64,000 nucleotides of DNA from Megalopta genalis (Eukaryota > Arthropoda > Insecta > Hymenoptera > Halictidae), in the NCBI RefSeq assembly GCF_051020955.1, contig NC_135019.1, positions 24,247,375-24,311,374 of the forward strand, in the 5' to 3' direction. A model generated the notes under the pieces. It did no database searches. It worked only from the letters and a program-made list of their open reading frames with translations, and was not told the origin of the DNA. This document shows positions 1 to 12,694 of the stretch, piece after piece. How positions within the stretch are numbered: the first letter of the stretch is position 1; every line of letters starts with the position of its first letter. Position numbers and translations under genes: made by a program.

Positions 1-1500
1 ACGGTCATAAGGAACACAAAAGGGCTTTGTTTAGTTCGACGTTGTTCCCGATACAAGGTGGCTGGCGATTATTTGCACCTTTTGATCGGGTGAACGGTTT
101 CAAACAGTAAATTCAAATCCTTTTTCCGATTCCGACCGAGCACAATGGAATAAAATAATACGCCGTTGAAAGAAGGAAAACTACTGCCACGTTCGCGTCT
201 TTATTGTTTCAATTGCCAAGGACATAATTATATTGCCCTTGTTACCGTACCGATTCAACAATCTTTTCCATGGTCTAGGCGACAAGCAACTGTCTGACGT
301 GGCAGAAGATGAAAAGACATCGCAATAATTATTCCGATGTTTCTCCAGTTGCATTATTGAAGCGTTTATTCCGCTTTGAGATGCGTCTGTTTCCTCCTGA
401 TTGATGCCCCATTTTCAAATTAGTCTCTGAGAGGCTATTATTGTCGTTCTTTGTGACTGTACCGGCAAACACCATTTACATGGAATCGTTTCTCTTTACA
501 TTCAAAGCCACTCGTACAGTTATTAAAATTTCTATCTCTCAGCTTTCTATAATCTGCCATTACGAAATTAATTCATGTACTATCGCTCTTTGCACTAATT
601 TCGACTTGTGTACTGTATAGATTTGGAAATTAATCATACGATTGCAATACAAAATTAGTTGTGTGGAATATAGCGAATATACACTGCTATCTTAATTCAT
701 TTAGAATTTACTGTTTCACAATTCTGTTATTCGTATCCTTCATTATACTTATGAATGCACAAGGGAAAACGAAGATAATTGAAATTTACATAAAATAAGT
801 CTAAGTTTTTCTTCGTTAATTATATCCACTTGCGTCATTGAAAATATCTCTCACATTGATAAAAACATCCTGATGATAAGATTCTATATGTGTAATTGTT
901 CAGGGTTTCAAATAGTTATATGACTTTTGAAAACTAATTTAATGCATCAAGAAACACCGTAACACGTCTGCACAAATGATACGAATCTGTTTATAAGAAC
1001 TTTAACATTAATACATCACCGAATGATTCCGAGAAACATTTATCACGAGCAGCACTGTTCTTGTGCCACTGTAATCTACTGTTAGCGTGTCAGCAAAGAG
1101 AAAACAGTTAATTTCCGTCGCAGGAGATTAAACTGTTAATTTTAACACACGGAGATCTGGGTTTAAGGCTAAGCCGAGTTTATTGGCGTTCGATTTTTCT
1201 CAAGCCCATTGGTATTAGCGTCTACATTGAAACATTGCGGCTCTACATTTAAATATTGGACTCGCTAAAGTTGTTTTAATGTTGATCCTCTCCAGTAGAT
1301 TGTTTCGCGTAATTAACAAATTCGATAAGTAACGTTTTTTAAATACTTGGGACGATTATACCGAACAAAACGATTCATTCATGTGTAAAACTGTTCGAAG
1401 AATAATGTACATTTGAATACGTTACCCATCAAGGGATTAACATTATTTTCGAAATCACACTGAGTTACCACTTCAGCGGGATTGTTATTAATCTTAAACA
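1..1500. other. AT-rich sequence, no feature seen
   Basis: I see no long open frame, RNA gene or clear repeat here. Short A/T runs and ordinary AT-rich sequence only. Confidence 0.5.
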
Positions 1501-1509
1501 CAGAGTTGT

Positions 1510-2065
1510 ACAAAAGTTTATTCGGATGACGGATAAGAGAATAAGATTTTATTCGGCACTAACGAATAAATATACGGTCGAATACAAATTTATCTAGATA
1601 CAAATTTATTCGAATAAGCATTTATATTTGTGAGGATATCATTCGAATAAGAATTTATTCGTAGAGGAATTCATATGGAAAATAATCGATTTGAACAAAA
1701 ATGATAGAATATGAAGCGTCTTTTTATAGTTTGCTATTTTTTAGTTGATTGATCACTGACGCATAACTAAATAATTTTTCTATAGGTGCAGAGGAAGACA
1801 TTGGCAATTTTATAATTTTGTAAGTAGTTGAGATTAAACTGATCCGAAATTGATTCGTATAAGTAGATTCTTACGAAGTCAGGTGAAAGCAAAAACAGTC
1901 AAGAATTACTCGCATTACTGTTCGAATAATTTTGCAATCTCTATTCGGAAATAAATAGAATAATTTTTGATGAATAATGAATAACCATTTTTCGAATAAA
2001 ATATTCGACTGAAAAGAATTCGTTCGGATAATTATCTCAGGTAAATATTTATTCAAATCAGTTCG
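1510..2065. repeat. TTCGAATAA-rich cryptic repeat
   Basis: The words GAATAA, TTATTC and the palindrome TTATTCGAATAA recur many times, mainly at about 1515-1665 and 1920-2065. Spacing is irregular, so this is cryptically simple sequence rather than a clean tandem array. Both strands carry the motif because it is palindromic. Confidence 0.5.
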
Positions 2066-2189
2066 AGAATAATGCCCAACTCTGACCTTAAAATGTACAC
2101 GATGATTCAACGTGGAAAAATCTTTCATCGTGGAAAGAAAAATTAAATTGTGAAATTAAATTGAATGGTTCGCACAAAACACGTGAATT

Positions 2190-2280
2190 ATTCCTCGAAG
2201 ATTAAATAAATCCAACTATTGCATTGTTATGGAAGAATATACATTAGCCGCGTTTCGGGCTCGTTAGTTCTGGGCGTTAA
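2190..2280. mobile_element. Partial TTAA-type MITE, right end
   Basis: This stretch matches the right end of the element at 55540-55812: both read CATTG(T/C)TATG, then ACATTAG, then GGCTCG(T/A)TAGTTCT, and finish on TTAA (here 2277-2280). I could not find the matching left end, so it is a truncated or decayed copy. Confidence 0.5.
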
Positions 2281-2299
2281 AGTTCATCGGTTGTTTTCG

Positions 2300-3060
2300 G
2301 GACACCGTTGGTAAGAATAATCGGGAAGACATAGAAGATCGGTAACTGGCGCTGTTCCATCGAAAGTGGTCCGTTCCTTTGTATTCCCAGCACAAACGCA
2401 CCGAAGCCATTAATCAGTCTTGCTGCGGCAGCCTCGTCGCAGATAGAAAAGTATCTTCGAGCGACGACGCGACGTACGGCGATCCAAGGAAATGAAACGA
2501 TAAGGGATACACCGTCGTGTATCGAGACCGGGCGAGCCATTTCCCGGGAAAATGGGACACCGCCTGGAACGAACTCCCCCGATTCCTCCTCCGCCTCAGG
2601 ATCATAGACATGACGTCGCGTTCGTTCGCGAAACGAACGGAAACACGATCAACGAAACAGTGATTCGAGAATGCCGGTGCACCGCGGCGTGTGTTGCGCG
2701 CGTTGCATTGCGGTTCGCTTCAGCCCGTTACCACGTGGAAAACGGATATTACCTTTTTTCTTTCTCGTCGGAAACAGAAAACGTCATTAGGAGCCGTTTT
2801 AAGTGATCGAGCGACGCGACGGCCGCACACGTTTCATCGCAAACCGCGGAATTGATACACCACGGTCTCGTATAACCCTGTCCTGTCAGCGTGTTCTGCG
2901 GACTTTCTCTGTTGCGAATCTGGGTTATACGGGATTAAATAATCCTCCGTTGCTACCAGAATCGTAAACACTGCTCGCCGGATCACTCTATTAGCACTAA
3001 AACCGTCGGAGAACTCAAAATCAGCCGTTTCGGGGTCTTCGGTTTATGATTATTGGAACT
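2300..3060. other. GC-richer block, no recognised gene
   Basis: Roughly 2400-2900 is visibly richer in G+C and CpG than its flanks. Open frames overlap on both strands (for example 2552-2806 forward and 2277-2540 reverse) without recognisable domains. Overlapping frames are expected from GC-rich sequence alone, so no gene is called. It could be a regulatory island. Confidence 0.4.
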
Positions 3061-3224
3061 GTAAAGAGGCCTTCGTGGAACCATCATCGGATTACTCAAT
3101 CCACTGTACGTGTCATAATGCAGACCAACTACAGCCTCCAATGAATTTTTGTGAAACATCTCAGAAAAACTTCAGTTTCGAGTGGTTGATCCAGGAGAAG
3201 GATTGGAATTGGACAGTTCGAGCT

Positions 3225-3335
3225 GAAATGTTTCAAACAATATTGAAAATATTGTATGTATTGAAAATATTGCATGCATTGAAAATATTGCATGCATTGA
3301 AAATATTGAAAATATTGAAAATATTTAAAGCAGAG
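3225..3335 (+). repeat. TTGAAAATA minisatellite
   Basis: Direct repeats of TTGAAAATATTG are separated by variable spacers such as (C/T)ATG(C/T)A and end in uninterrupted TTGAAAATA units. A related array lies at 3765-4025. Confidence 0.85.
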
Positions 3336-3764
3336 ATGGATTGAAACCAGATTTTTAGATTCACGAAACTCGAATCCGAAACTTCGTAAGATCTGAAAAC
3401 TTTCGAAAGTCTAACTCGCGAAATCCGGAATGCTTATTCTTTCTCTTTTTTCTAAGGAGTATTTATTTTGTCAGGAACTAAACTCTTGACAAAATTTTTC
3501 AGAAAAAAAACTAAATTATTTATTGAATATAATAAGATAGATATCTCGATAGAAACCATTATAATGGATTGGTGAAATCATAACAATTAAAATGTGTTCA
3601 TGTGTGTATTGGTCAGATAAAAATAAATTCATATCGTCACTATATTCTTGTAAGCTATTTGCACAAGTTATTATTTAACTTGTTTTGGGAGTTTCAAATG
3701 GCACAAAGTTTCGTGTTTCGAGAAGTTTCGACGATTCGAGATTTCGAGTCTAATTTAAAATATA

Positions 3765-4025
3765 GAATATTGAAAGTACTGAAAATATCGAGAATATTAA
3801 AAATATAAAATATATTGAAAAATAGAAAATAATTAAGATATTGAAATATTGAAAATATTGAAAATATAAAAGATATTGAAACATTGAAAATATTGAAAAT
3901 GTAAAAGATATTGAAACATTGATAATATTGGAAATACAAAAGATATTGAAACATTGAAAATATTGAAAATGTAAAAGATATAGAAATATTGAAAATTTTG
4001 GAAATGTTAAATGTATTCAATACAT
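3765..4025 (+). repeat. TTGAAAATA / AAAAGATATTGAAA minisatellite
   Basis: A longer array of TTGAAAATATTG units includes a higher-order unit of about 36-40 bp (GAAAATGTAAAAGATATTG, then AAACATTG). The open frame 3694-4029 on the reverse strand is a by-product of this repeat (Phe/Ile/Tyr-rich periodic translation) and is not a gene. Confidence 0.85.
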
Positions 4026-4029
4026 ACAT

Positions 4030-5160
4030 AGGAACAGTAATATTTAGTATATTGCTACAGAGTATAGATAAAATAATAATTCAAATATTAAGCTAAGTTA
4101 CGAAATATAAAATATTTATATTTTCACAATTGTTATGTCGCACGCAGAGATAATGCACTGAATACTGAGAAAGGAATAATTATCCCAGATACTGCACTAT
4201 ATTAGAACTAATATTCTTAAAAAAATGGTTTTCAATTTAAGAAAGACACTATTTTCTATTTTTAATATATCCTGAATATATTCGTCAATATATTCTTATC
4301 AGAAGAAATAGTAGGGACGGAGATCGCACATATTAAATTGAACGAATTTCTTTATAAATATCATAGCAGCACTGAATAAAAAGAAAATCGGATTTCCTAC
4401 TCACGGAAATTTATGAAGTGTTTAGAACCCGGCATCGAAATGAAAACTGACCACTTCCGACGGAATTATTTCTTCGATATGGATTTCAATGGAAACTGTA
4501 CAAATTACAGTCACGTGTTCCTTTATTTGTTATACATATACGTTTTATACGATATATTTTTATATAACGAATATACATAACTTTTTCAGTGAATGTTTCT
4601 GTTTCCCGAGAAGTAGGAAAGAGCATCATCAATTTGCGGCTAGTAAATACATACATACATATATGGTATTTGCCCGGTCCCGTTGCGTTTGCATCGTAAA
4701 ATCGTACGTTCATTGAGAGAATGGATATTACAAACGTGTTTTCGGCTGCTATCATACAGGGAATTGCAACCGGATATTTCCATTATTCACAACCTAATTG
4801 AAAACGGTGTAATCAGTTCTTGTGCAAATTTTGAAATCACCAGACCCGTGAAATAACTTATTCCTATATACGATATTATCAAATTAATAACGACCTACCG
4901 ACAAAAGTGAACAGTGCGATTCATTCAAATAATTCATCTGTCAAATTCGAAGAAAAGAATGCTTTTTCCATTTTGAATTATCACTAGACTGTAGATCATT
5001 ACGCTTTTATACGTATAAACGTATAAATAAACAATGTCTAATAGAATTTCTGTATTCTTTTAGATAACGAAGGCAACAGTTTTTAAATTCCAATTTGTGC
5101 AAAATGATGTATGAGATTGAAACTTTGCATAAAAATCCGCAGTCTAATTATAATATCAAA
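4030..5160. other. AT-rich sequence, no feature seen
   Basis: Short open frames at 4486-4755 overlap on opposite strands and show no domain. Nothing else was recognised apart from a copy of the GCATAAAAATCC motif at about 5122-5150, described under findings. Confidence 0.4.
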
Positions 5161-5490
5161 TCAAACACTTATTAATTTGTGCATTCCTCTTAAATATTAT
5201 ATTTAGATTGCTTAAACAACAGCATTTGATGTCTCCTAGTATCCTAATCTGTTTCATTCGAGCGAATGGAGAATGCATTGTTTCTAAATATTGCATTTAG
5301 ATCTCTTGGAAAATAGAAATCTTTTCCATTAGATTAAATGCAACAAATTCATGTTGAAAGTGCGTTCTTTTTAAATATTGCATTTCTTGGAGAACGCAAT
5401 GATGCTTGATGCACCTCGTTCCATTAGATCAAATACATGTTGATTTGTGCATTCTATCAGAACATTGCATTCAAATTTTTCATAGGATTG
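5160..5490 (+). repeat. Diverged tandem array, unit about 85-105 bp
   Basis: The word TGCATTC/TGTGCATT, followed by (A/T)AAATATTGCATTT, returns at about 5180, 5275, 5363 and 5447. Between the later copies CCATTAGAT(C/T)AAAT also recurs. Units are strongly diverged, so the array is old. Confidence 0.55.
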
Positions 5491-5630
5491 CAATGGTATT
5501 ACAATCGTTTTTTTTTAAATTTCAATGTTTGCTTTCGCGATAGTTATTAGCACCATATCTGCTAATAAGATCTGTTCTTAATCATCATAGTAACGTTCAA
5601 AAAATGTGCATTAGTTTGGCGGATTTTGAA

Positions 5631-5842
5631 GTATCCAATCGGAAGTTCTGCTGCGAATCTCAGTGAGAGACGGGATGCCTGGATACGAAATTGGGGCTAG
5701 ACATCTAGGAAAGGCAAGGAAATCTTTGATTAACTTGCAAACAAAAGTCGAAGCCAGGGAACAGGATGGGGGCTTTATGATACTCGAAGTTCGTAGAGAA
5801 ACTTTAACCGCTTTGGTAGCAGGGGATCAGGTTAATGGTTAG
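5631..5842 (+). other. Coding-like open frame, unassigned (possible exon or relic)
   Basis: A 70-codon open frame with no stop lies in a patch that is richer in G+C than its surroundings. Its translation is charged and mixed in composition (it includes GARHLGKARKSL and EVRRETLTALVAGDQ), unlike the Ile/Asn/Lys-rich translations of the flanks. It has no early ATG (the first is at about 5671). A CAG/GTTAAT junction at about 5830 resembles a weak splice donor in phase 0. I do not recognise the product. Alternatives are an exon of an unseen gene, a transposon relic or chance. Confidence 0.25.
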
Positions 5843-6194
5843 AGGTGGGGGCACTGCACATCATGTTGCAACGCAAAATACCCCAAAACGATATTTTCGC
5901 TCGACAAAATGTAAGAACCAAAATCTTCGCGTTAATATTTTTGACTTTTCTGGTTCTCGGTTACTTTAAGCTGTGAATTGAAAAGGAATTTATTTTTCAT
6001 TTTGCTAAAATCGATCTTGCTGCAGGATGTGTACTGTAAAAACTTATTAATGAACACACATGATCCATGAGCATTCAGGTCATTAAAAGTTTCCACAATA
6101 CTTTGACTTATTAAGTCAGTTTATGCTTACACGAGTATAAGATGCATGTATAGAATATTTAATCCAATAGGTTGTTGAAATTAAAATAGAATTT

Positions 6195-6290
6195 TTATAG
6201 CATTGCGGTTTCATATACTATTATACTGTTATACTACTACTATATTATACTACTATTTATACTACTACTACTATTGTATTGTTTCTATAC
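6195..6290. repeat. Imperfect TAC/TAT microsatellite
   Basis: Imperfect TACTAC, TATAC and ACTATTA repeats run through this interval. Confidence 0.65.
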
Positions 6291-6299
6291 ACTTATAAA

Positions 6300-8480
6300 A
6301 TGCACGTCAATATTTTCCTAGTTTACACTAATATATAATATATAATAATATATAATAGACAAATTATATTATAAACTACATATAAAAGAAAATTACTTTT
6401 CCATTAAAAATGGATTCTTTTCATTTTTATAGTATTTATGAAAGAAATTTCTAGAATTTGTATTTAATAAATATTTCCTGCAAGCAAAGATATTACTATA
6501 AACTACATCAATAAATATTATTTCTCCATTGTATAAGTGGATTCTTTTCATTTTTATAGTCACAAAAGGAATCACAGGCCAAAATTTTTAATACACTTTG
6601 ATGTACTTTTCATTCTGAATTGCTGAATAAAAATATATGCTACAAATATGAGCTACAATAAAAGTCGTTAAAACTCAGAATAAATGTAATCTTATTTTTA
6701 TAAGGTAATGCATGCAGTCACTTTAAAGAGATTTTTCATATTTTGTATTGAAATGAAGGCGTTCGTTTCGACGCAATCGAAACAAATCGTTAGTGTGACA
6801 GTGCAAATAATTAATCCGCAATCGCATCGTGATATATAAAAATGATTTCATGAAATTGAACGGAAAGTTTCGTTCGCACGTTGAACAGCGGAAAGTTAAA
6901 TATACCTTACAGGATCATATTGACTCGAACACAATATGAGGTTAACCTTTCTGCTCAACTTACTCTCGAAAGCTCTTAAAACTGATTTAGGATTTAGATT
7001 TCCGTTCTAGTTTGCCAAAGTTATATATATATTTTAGTTCCCGAACAAGTAACGGCCACGCTATACAGGAGTATAATAGAAAAACTTTCGCCTGGAATCT
7101 GAAATTATCAATTTTCACCGTAAGAACCAATCAAACAGAATTTCTGGTTTCTGTATTCCCCGCAGCTATAATACAACTTATAAATATGTTATAAGGTGAA
7201 AACTATAACAGAACAAACTTTGCGAACTGAATAACTATCCTGATAACTAGATTGCGGTTCTTTGTACAATATAAAAAAAATATATTAAAAAAATAATTCC
7301 TTCTCTTAATTGTTTAAATGTGCTGGAAATGTTCCAATCGTCTTTCAAAATTATTTTAATATTCTATCTGTTTTGTGTTCCACCTACTTAATTTTGTCAT
7401 AAATGCATGAAATTCGCGGACTATTTGTAACAAAGGACTATTTATAACAATTTATAACACTAACATAACAATTTATAACAATATCCATTGAAATTTTGAT
7501 TCGATGAAAGATGATCTATTTCAAGATCCCCCGAGTTAGTCTTTAAACCATAATATTGGAAAAACTGTATTTGCTACAGCAGTGAAATGGTAGCAGATCA
7601 TATTGTTTAAAAAGTTCAATTTTTCGAGGCAGTCAATTAATGACGATCCCGTAAGTTCTAAAGTACATCTTCTGTTTTCAACAGTCACGTCAAGTATCGA
7701 TTGCCATCCCATCTGAGCTATTAATTTGATATACATCAACGTCTCGTCGGATCGTCGCGATCGAGCGTGAACGAAATTTACGAGGGCGCGAAACCCGACT
7801 GCACAGTGATTAAAGAGAGTAAAACATATTCGAACGGGCAGCATAAAACATATTCAGCGCGGACATTTCTTATTGTTAAGTCAAAGTATTACAATCAACA
7901 CAGATTTGATGAATAGTCCCGTTAATTGTAGGGTTACTGTGACAATTAATATGCAAGCTAGGAAACAGCTAATCCACAATTCCGCGCTACATACCTGTCT
8001 ACAAATGGAGGACTCTGAAGCCAATCAGTGTACGTTTAATTATTATTTGCGATTCAACAAGAATTTCATTGTTGAAACGTCCAGTTCACGTACCAATACT
8101 TTATTTCTGTGTTATTGTTCGTAATGATTGATTGCTGAAATAAACGCGGATACTGAATCATTTGTGAACAAACGCCGCAATGGCATCTGAATCATGCTAG
8201 AACAATACGAAACAATTGTGCTAAATGGAAACGGTAACTTTATCCATTTCAGTGGAACCCGATAAGCATAAACATTTTGCTGTTGATTCATTTATACAGG
8301 CTGTCTCATCGAAAACTCAATTTTCTACCACTAATGATATGAGATAATGTGTATTATACATACGAAATCATGGATGATTCTGAGCGAAACATTAATAAAT
8401 GACCTCTGAATTTGACCCTGACCAAGTTGATTGTTACGCTGTATAGATATGCTGCATTAGAATACGCTAATTAATAATAT
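6300..8480. other. AT-rich sequence, no feature seen
   Basis: Only short frames without domains occur (for example 7536-7844 reverse and 7873-8124 forward). Short repeats of ATTTATAACA lie at about 7430-7480. The words ACAGGCTGTCTCAT at about 8297 resemble the ends of some insect mobile elements, but no partner end was found. Confidence 0.4.
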
Positions 8481-8489
8481 ACTGCTGAA

Positions 8490-9101
8490 CAAATTTATAA
8501 ACATAGAAAAATTTTAGATAAAAATTAACCGAATTTGACTGGCGATAATTTTGTGAAAAATCATCATAGGATGATGGTCTTTTCTGGAAATTAAAGCCTG
8601 AAACCTTTACTTTAAGATGGTGTTTCTAAATTTTAAGTTTTATACACCCTTTAAATGTAAGGCCATGCCGTTTGCAGCTGAACGAAGTTTGATCGTTCCC
8701 CTTTAATTTAGAAAGAAGAAACGTGGCTGCGATTTGCTTTCGCAAAGTTTCCGAAAGAAGTCGCAGCCTCGTTTCATTATTTTTCTTTTTAACTAAAGGG
8801 GAAGGACCGAACTCCATTCCAATGCAAGCGACATCCCCGAAAAAATTTTTACTAAGTCCGTGTATTTCGTTAAACTTGGCAATTTTCAATATAACAAACA
8901 TGATCTCACCTTTAAAGGATTACAGTGGCAAAGGTGCATGAAACCTAAAATTGAGACACAGCGTTTGAAAATAGAGGTTTCAAGCTTTAATTTGCAAGGA
9001 AGATCATCATCCTACGATGATATTTCGCAGAGCTATCGTCAGTCAAAGTTGGTCAATTTTTATCAAAAAATTTTCTATGCTCTATTTTTTTTTGCAGCGT
9101 A
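8490..9101. mobile_element. Large fold-back (long inverted-repeat) element
   Basis: The two halves are imperfect reverse complements over nearly the whole length. Left-arm words TTTGACTGGCGATA, ATCATCATAGGATGATG, AATTAAAGCCTGAAACCT and TTCCCCTTTAATT each have a near reverse complement on the right (around 9040, 9015, 8985 and 8795). The centre, near 8745-8755, is itself a hairpin around GGCTGCGA/TCGCAGCC. Outer similarity extends to about 8490 and 9101. Arms are of unequal length because of indels. The open frames inside (8626-8901 and 8723-9114) are by-products. A non-autonomous fold-back transposon is most likely. The transcript, if made, would be a long hairpin RNA. Confidence 0.8.
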
Positions 9102-9109
9102 TTTTCGGT

Positions 9110-10850
9110 GTTAGATTATTCAAGTACAGTTTTCTCTATGAGCTAGTCTCTTATGATATCTTCTTTTGCATTCTGAACATTCTAGTAAAATATAGTTCGT
9201 TCGAATACGTTGTAACAAAAATAAAGTTTGAAAACCAGTCAAACATCAGTGTCCATAATGGTATAATCTCGAACCGTTGTAAGTTTCTATACTAGTTTCC
9301 TACAAAATAATTCGTCGACCTGTTTTGAATGTATTCCGCTTGCTTTCAGTAAAAATTCGGGATCTGTCCGACCGGTGTCAACAGAAGTCAATTTTCGTGC
9401 AAACCTTACGGCCGGCAGACCCCCAAGGCACTGATGACTCTCGGTATTATCACAAACAAAACGAACGGCGTATATTTCGTTATTCCGGCTGCAATTTTTT
9501 GACTTTCCGGATGCGACGCGCGCGCTAAACTTTCAATATACCGATCAAACGAATCGAAATGGTACGGAACGAAACGTCAAACAAAACGCGCGAGCGACGA
9601 GGAAAAGCGAGTCAACGCATTATCCCGTTCTAAAAAAAAAAACAAGCTCAGAGTGCGCGAAATCGAACCAATGTATACACAAAGGACGAAATCAGGTGGC
9701 TGACGCGGATTCGATTTTGCATCGCAAGTAAGGTAAAAGTTTAATAAAACTGTCTTATGAAACACCGCTCAATTATGACCCCATCCTGAAACAGTAGGAC
9801 AAACGATACAATTAAAAAATAAATAGAATGTTCTAAGCAAGAACATATCTACTGTTCCATATTGTGTACTTCAATTCTTCCATTATACCGATTTATGAAA
9901 CACGGGGACATGGTACGTAAACGGTGTCCCATAGTAGGTACACGCTCGTACTTTAGTATTTTATACATATTATTTTTAATTCGCGTTAAATGAATATTTC
10001 AACGTTCGTTTCGTTATCTAGAAACATCAATGTATCTAACAATGGTAAAACCGTTCAACCATAACACTTTTAAATTGTAATAAAGTCGACTACAGTCTTA
10101 TACATCCTAAAAGGCGTTCCATAATTGGTGCTTTTAATTTATAACATTTTTTTCAACCTCTGTTCGTCTATTCTTCCGTCTTCGCAAGTTGTCCCGTTCA
10201 AAACGGCCGCGAACGCGAAATTTAAATCGAGCCGGTTCCCGATCAATCAATTTCGAACAACAATTTGAAACGCGGAATTTCGCGAAGCATTCACGCCGGT
10301 CTTTCGTACCTGCGATACGAAAATTCCTGTTTCTCCGTTCGGCTCGAAATATCTGCGTGAAAATTCACTGAATCCCACGAAATGAAATGTTGTAATTTAT
10401 AGCCAATATGCTTTCATCGTAAGGAATGGTATGGTTAACGTTATTGTTAGGGTAAATCCGCAATATTTGCTAGGCGAAGTTTCGTCTTACGTCTGTATCT
10501 TGATTTTTGTGGAGCAATGTTTAGAGGTTTTCCACGGACATGTTAATTTTCCTCCAATGAAGATTTCAATTAAGATTAATTGCTTCATCCGCTGCTGAAG
10601 TATAATACAGTTTCTATTACTGGATCCTGTCTGAGGATACAATCGCTGTAGTTTCCAACCTCGTCGGAAATTTCCTCGATCCTCGAAATTTACAGGAATC
10701 GAGGTTGACGGATAAAATGAGCTAGACCGAAGAGAAGGACGGGATAAATAATACAAAGTGGATTCCGTGTAGAACAGACATTGTAGATCGGTTCATTTTT
10801 GCAATTCCGATATCCGCTTGCGCTGAAAGCATTTAACACACAACATGAGA
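9110..10850. other. No recognised gene; two GC-richer patches
   Basis: GC-richer patches lie at about 9340-9720 and 10180-10380, with short frames on both strands and no domains. The rest is AT-rich and featureless. Confidence 0.4.
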
Positions 10851-10856
10851 CCACCA

Positions 10857-11127
10857 ATTTTAACGTTACGTAATGTTTCGTAATCCGGAAATGGGGATTT
10901 CCTGAGTTCATTCGAAGTAACTTTTCCCTTGGTGAAAATGCAATTCGCAGCTTTGTTTACGAATTATTAACGAAAAACACTAATCAATAAGAGTATATAA
11001 TATAATATATAATAAATAACTCGTAAACAAAGCCGCGGATTGCATTTTCGCTGAGGAAAGAGTTACTTGAAATAACCTCAGGAACCCTCGTTTCTGGATT
11101 GCGAGACATTTTTGGGATACCCCATAT
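10857..11127. mobile_element. Inverted-repeat MITE, family A, copy 1
   Basis: The left arm (about 10880-10972) carries TCCTGAG, TTCGAAGTAACTTTTCC, AAAATGCAATTCGCAGC and TTTGTTTACGAATTATTAAC. The right arm (about 11018-11105) is its imperfect reverse complement, ending with GATTGCGAGACATTTTTGGG and CCCCATATAG. The loop is an expanded TATAATATA run. Copies 2-4 at 29800, 38697 and 47073 share the arms. No transposase is present, so it would depend on enzymes supplied elsewhere. Confidence 0.85.
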
Positions 11128-11129
11128 AG

Positions 11130-12690
11130 TCTGTTTGTATTGTATCACAAAATAGACACTAACCATTGACGAAGTACCTATACAAAATCTGTATTATTCT
11201 TTCATGTTATAAATTTTGCTAAATGTGATTAGGCAGATTGTAAAAATAAGATGAATATTAAAAAAATGTTTATGTGTATCAGAATTTCAACTACCTAAAA
11301 ATACACAAGTTACTTCCTTCTTCAAGGTAAAATTTATTATAGCCGTATTTTTACGTATTTGTTTACAAATTTTTAGTTATTCTCTTCCTAGTTCATATTC
11401 CAGTTTACTAGCTTGCTTCTTCATCCTTGCTTCATTCCCAAAACTTTTGTAAATGGAAGCATAAACTTTCTTCAATTCATGTGATTTTATTTGTTGCTTG
11501 TTTAACATCAGGTGTATCTAAAAAATGACAAGTTACAACATTTTTGATTTAGGATTATTGAGATTTATGTATGAGGCTTATGAACACATTTACATGTTAT
11601 TTAACCAGTAAATTTGTTATTTGGGGAAATATATTGCAATCAAAAGCTCCAAGAATTTGAAAAATATATCATAGTTGCTTCTTAAATGTAATAATAAATG
11701 ATAGTCGATTTTAGGTCATAGTGTTAAGAGAACATGAAGTTATGTCAAACATCGATCGCCTTCGATTCTATTATTTGTACATGTAATAATTCAGATTCGT
11801 AAAACTCAAATTTCACTATTCACTTCTGTTTTTGAGATCCATCTTCTGATCATGTCCGCATCAATCGCATTGTAAATTTCTAGACACGCTGTAAAGTGAC
11901 TTACAGAAGTCGAACACAATTTGCTTTAAGGCCCTGCAATTCGAACATTGCGAATCCTTCTAAGTCTTTGTAAATTGAATTTTCGATTGTTCAATCTCTT
12001 GCACTCGAAAACTTTGATAAAACGAAACCTCGACAACTTGAAAACCTACTCTTGAAATTCGACATACCAAAGTTCGACTGTAGAAGTGCACATAGTTCTA
12101 ATACATCCTCGAAATATCCTTAACACGGCACACGAAGAAAGAAAAGAACACAAGTATACAAATTGTCTTCTAAACGTAAACACTACTCATTAAAATGTAA
12201 TCTTTCTCTTATTTCATTCTCCTTACTTGTTCTTAGTTTAAACAGCAAAAAAAAATCGAATACTTTGTGCGTGCATTATTATTGTTGGATTTATAATAAT
12301 GTCGAACAAATTACATTGTGTAGTTAAAATTTAATTAATAAACATGAACATCACTTGGCACTTGGCAAACATTGCAATTACCAGAAACAATCATTCATCT
12401 ACGTTCAACTATCTTCTTTCTCTCGCATCTCAAGCCATATTTTCTCTATAAACGTTCTTTCACATTCACTAATCGACATTTAAACCAAGTTCACAACTCC
12501 CGATAAAATGGCCTCAGAGAAATGCATCCTTACCAGCTATTATGCAGTCTTTTCCTATTTTCAGCAAAATATCCGATAGAAATAAACAGATATAAATTCG
12601 CTGTCTTCTAAAACCAGCTGAAATCTCATTTGATTAAATTCAGCTTCGTTTCCTCCATTTTAAGCACTCTTTTCGTTCTTCGTTTAAAGA
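11130..12690. other. AT-rich sequence, no feature seen
   Basis: No open frame above about 60 codons and no repeat was recognised. Confidence 0.4.
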
Positions 12691-12694
12691 ATGG

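Noticed and set aside
3694..4029. Reverse-strand frame of 111 codons
   Set aside because: It is a translation of the TTGAAAATA minisatellite.
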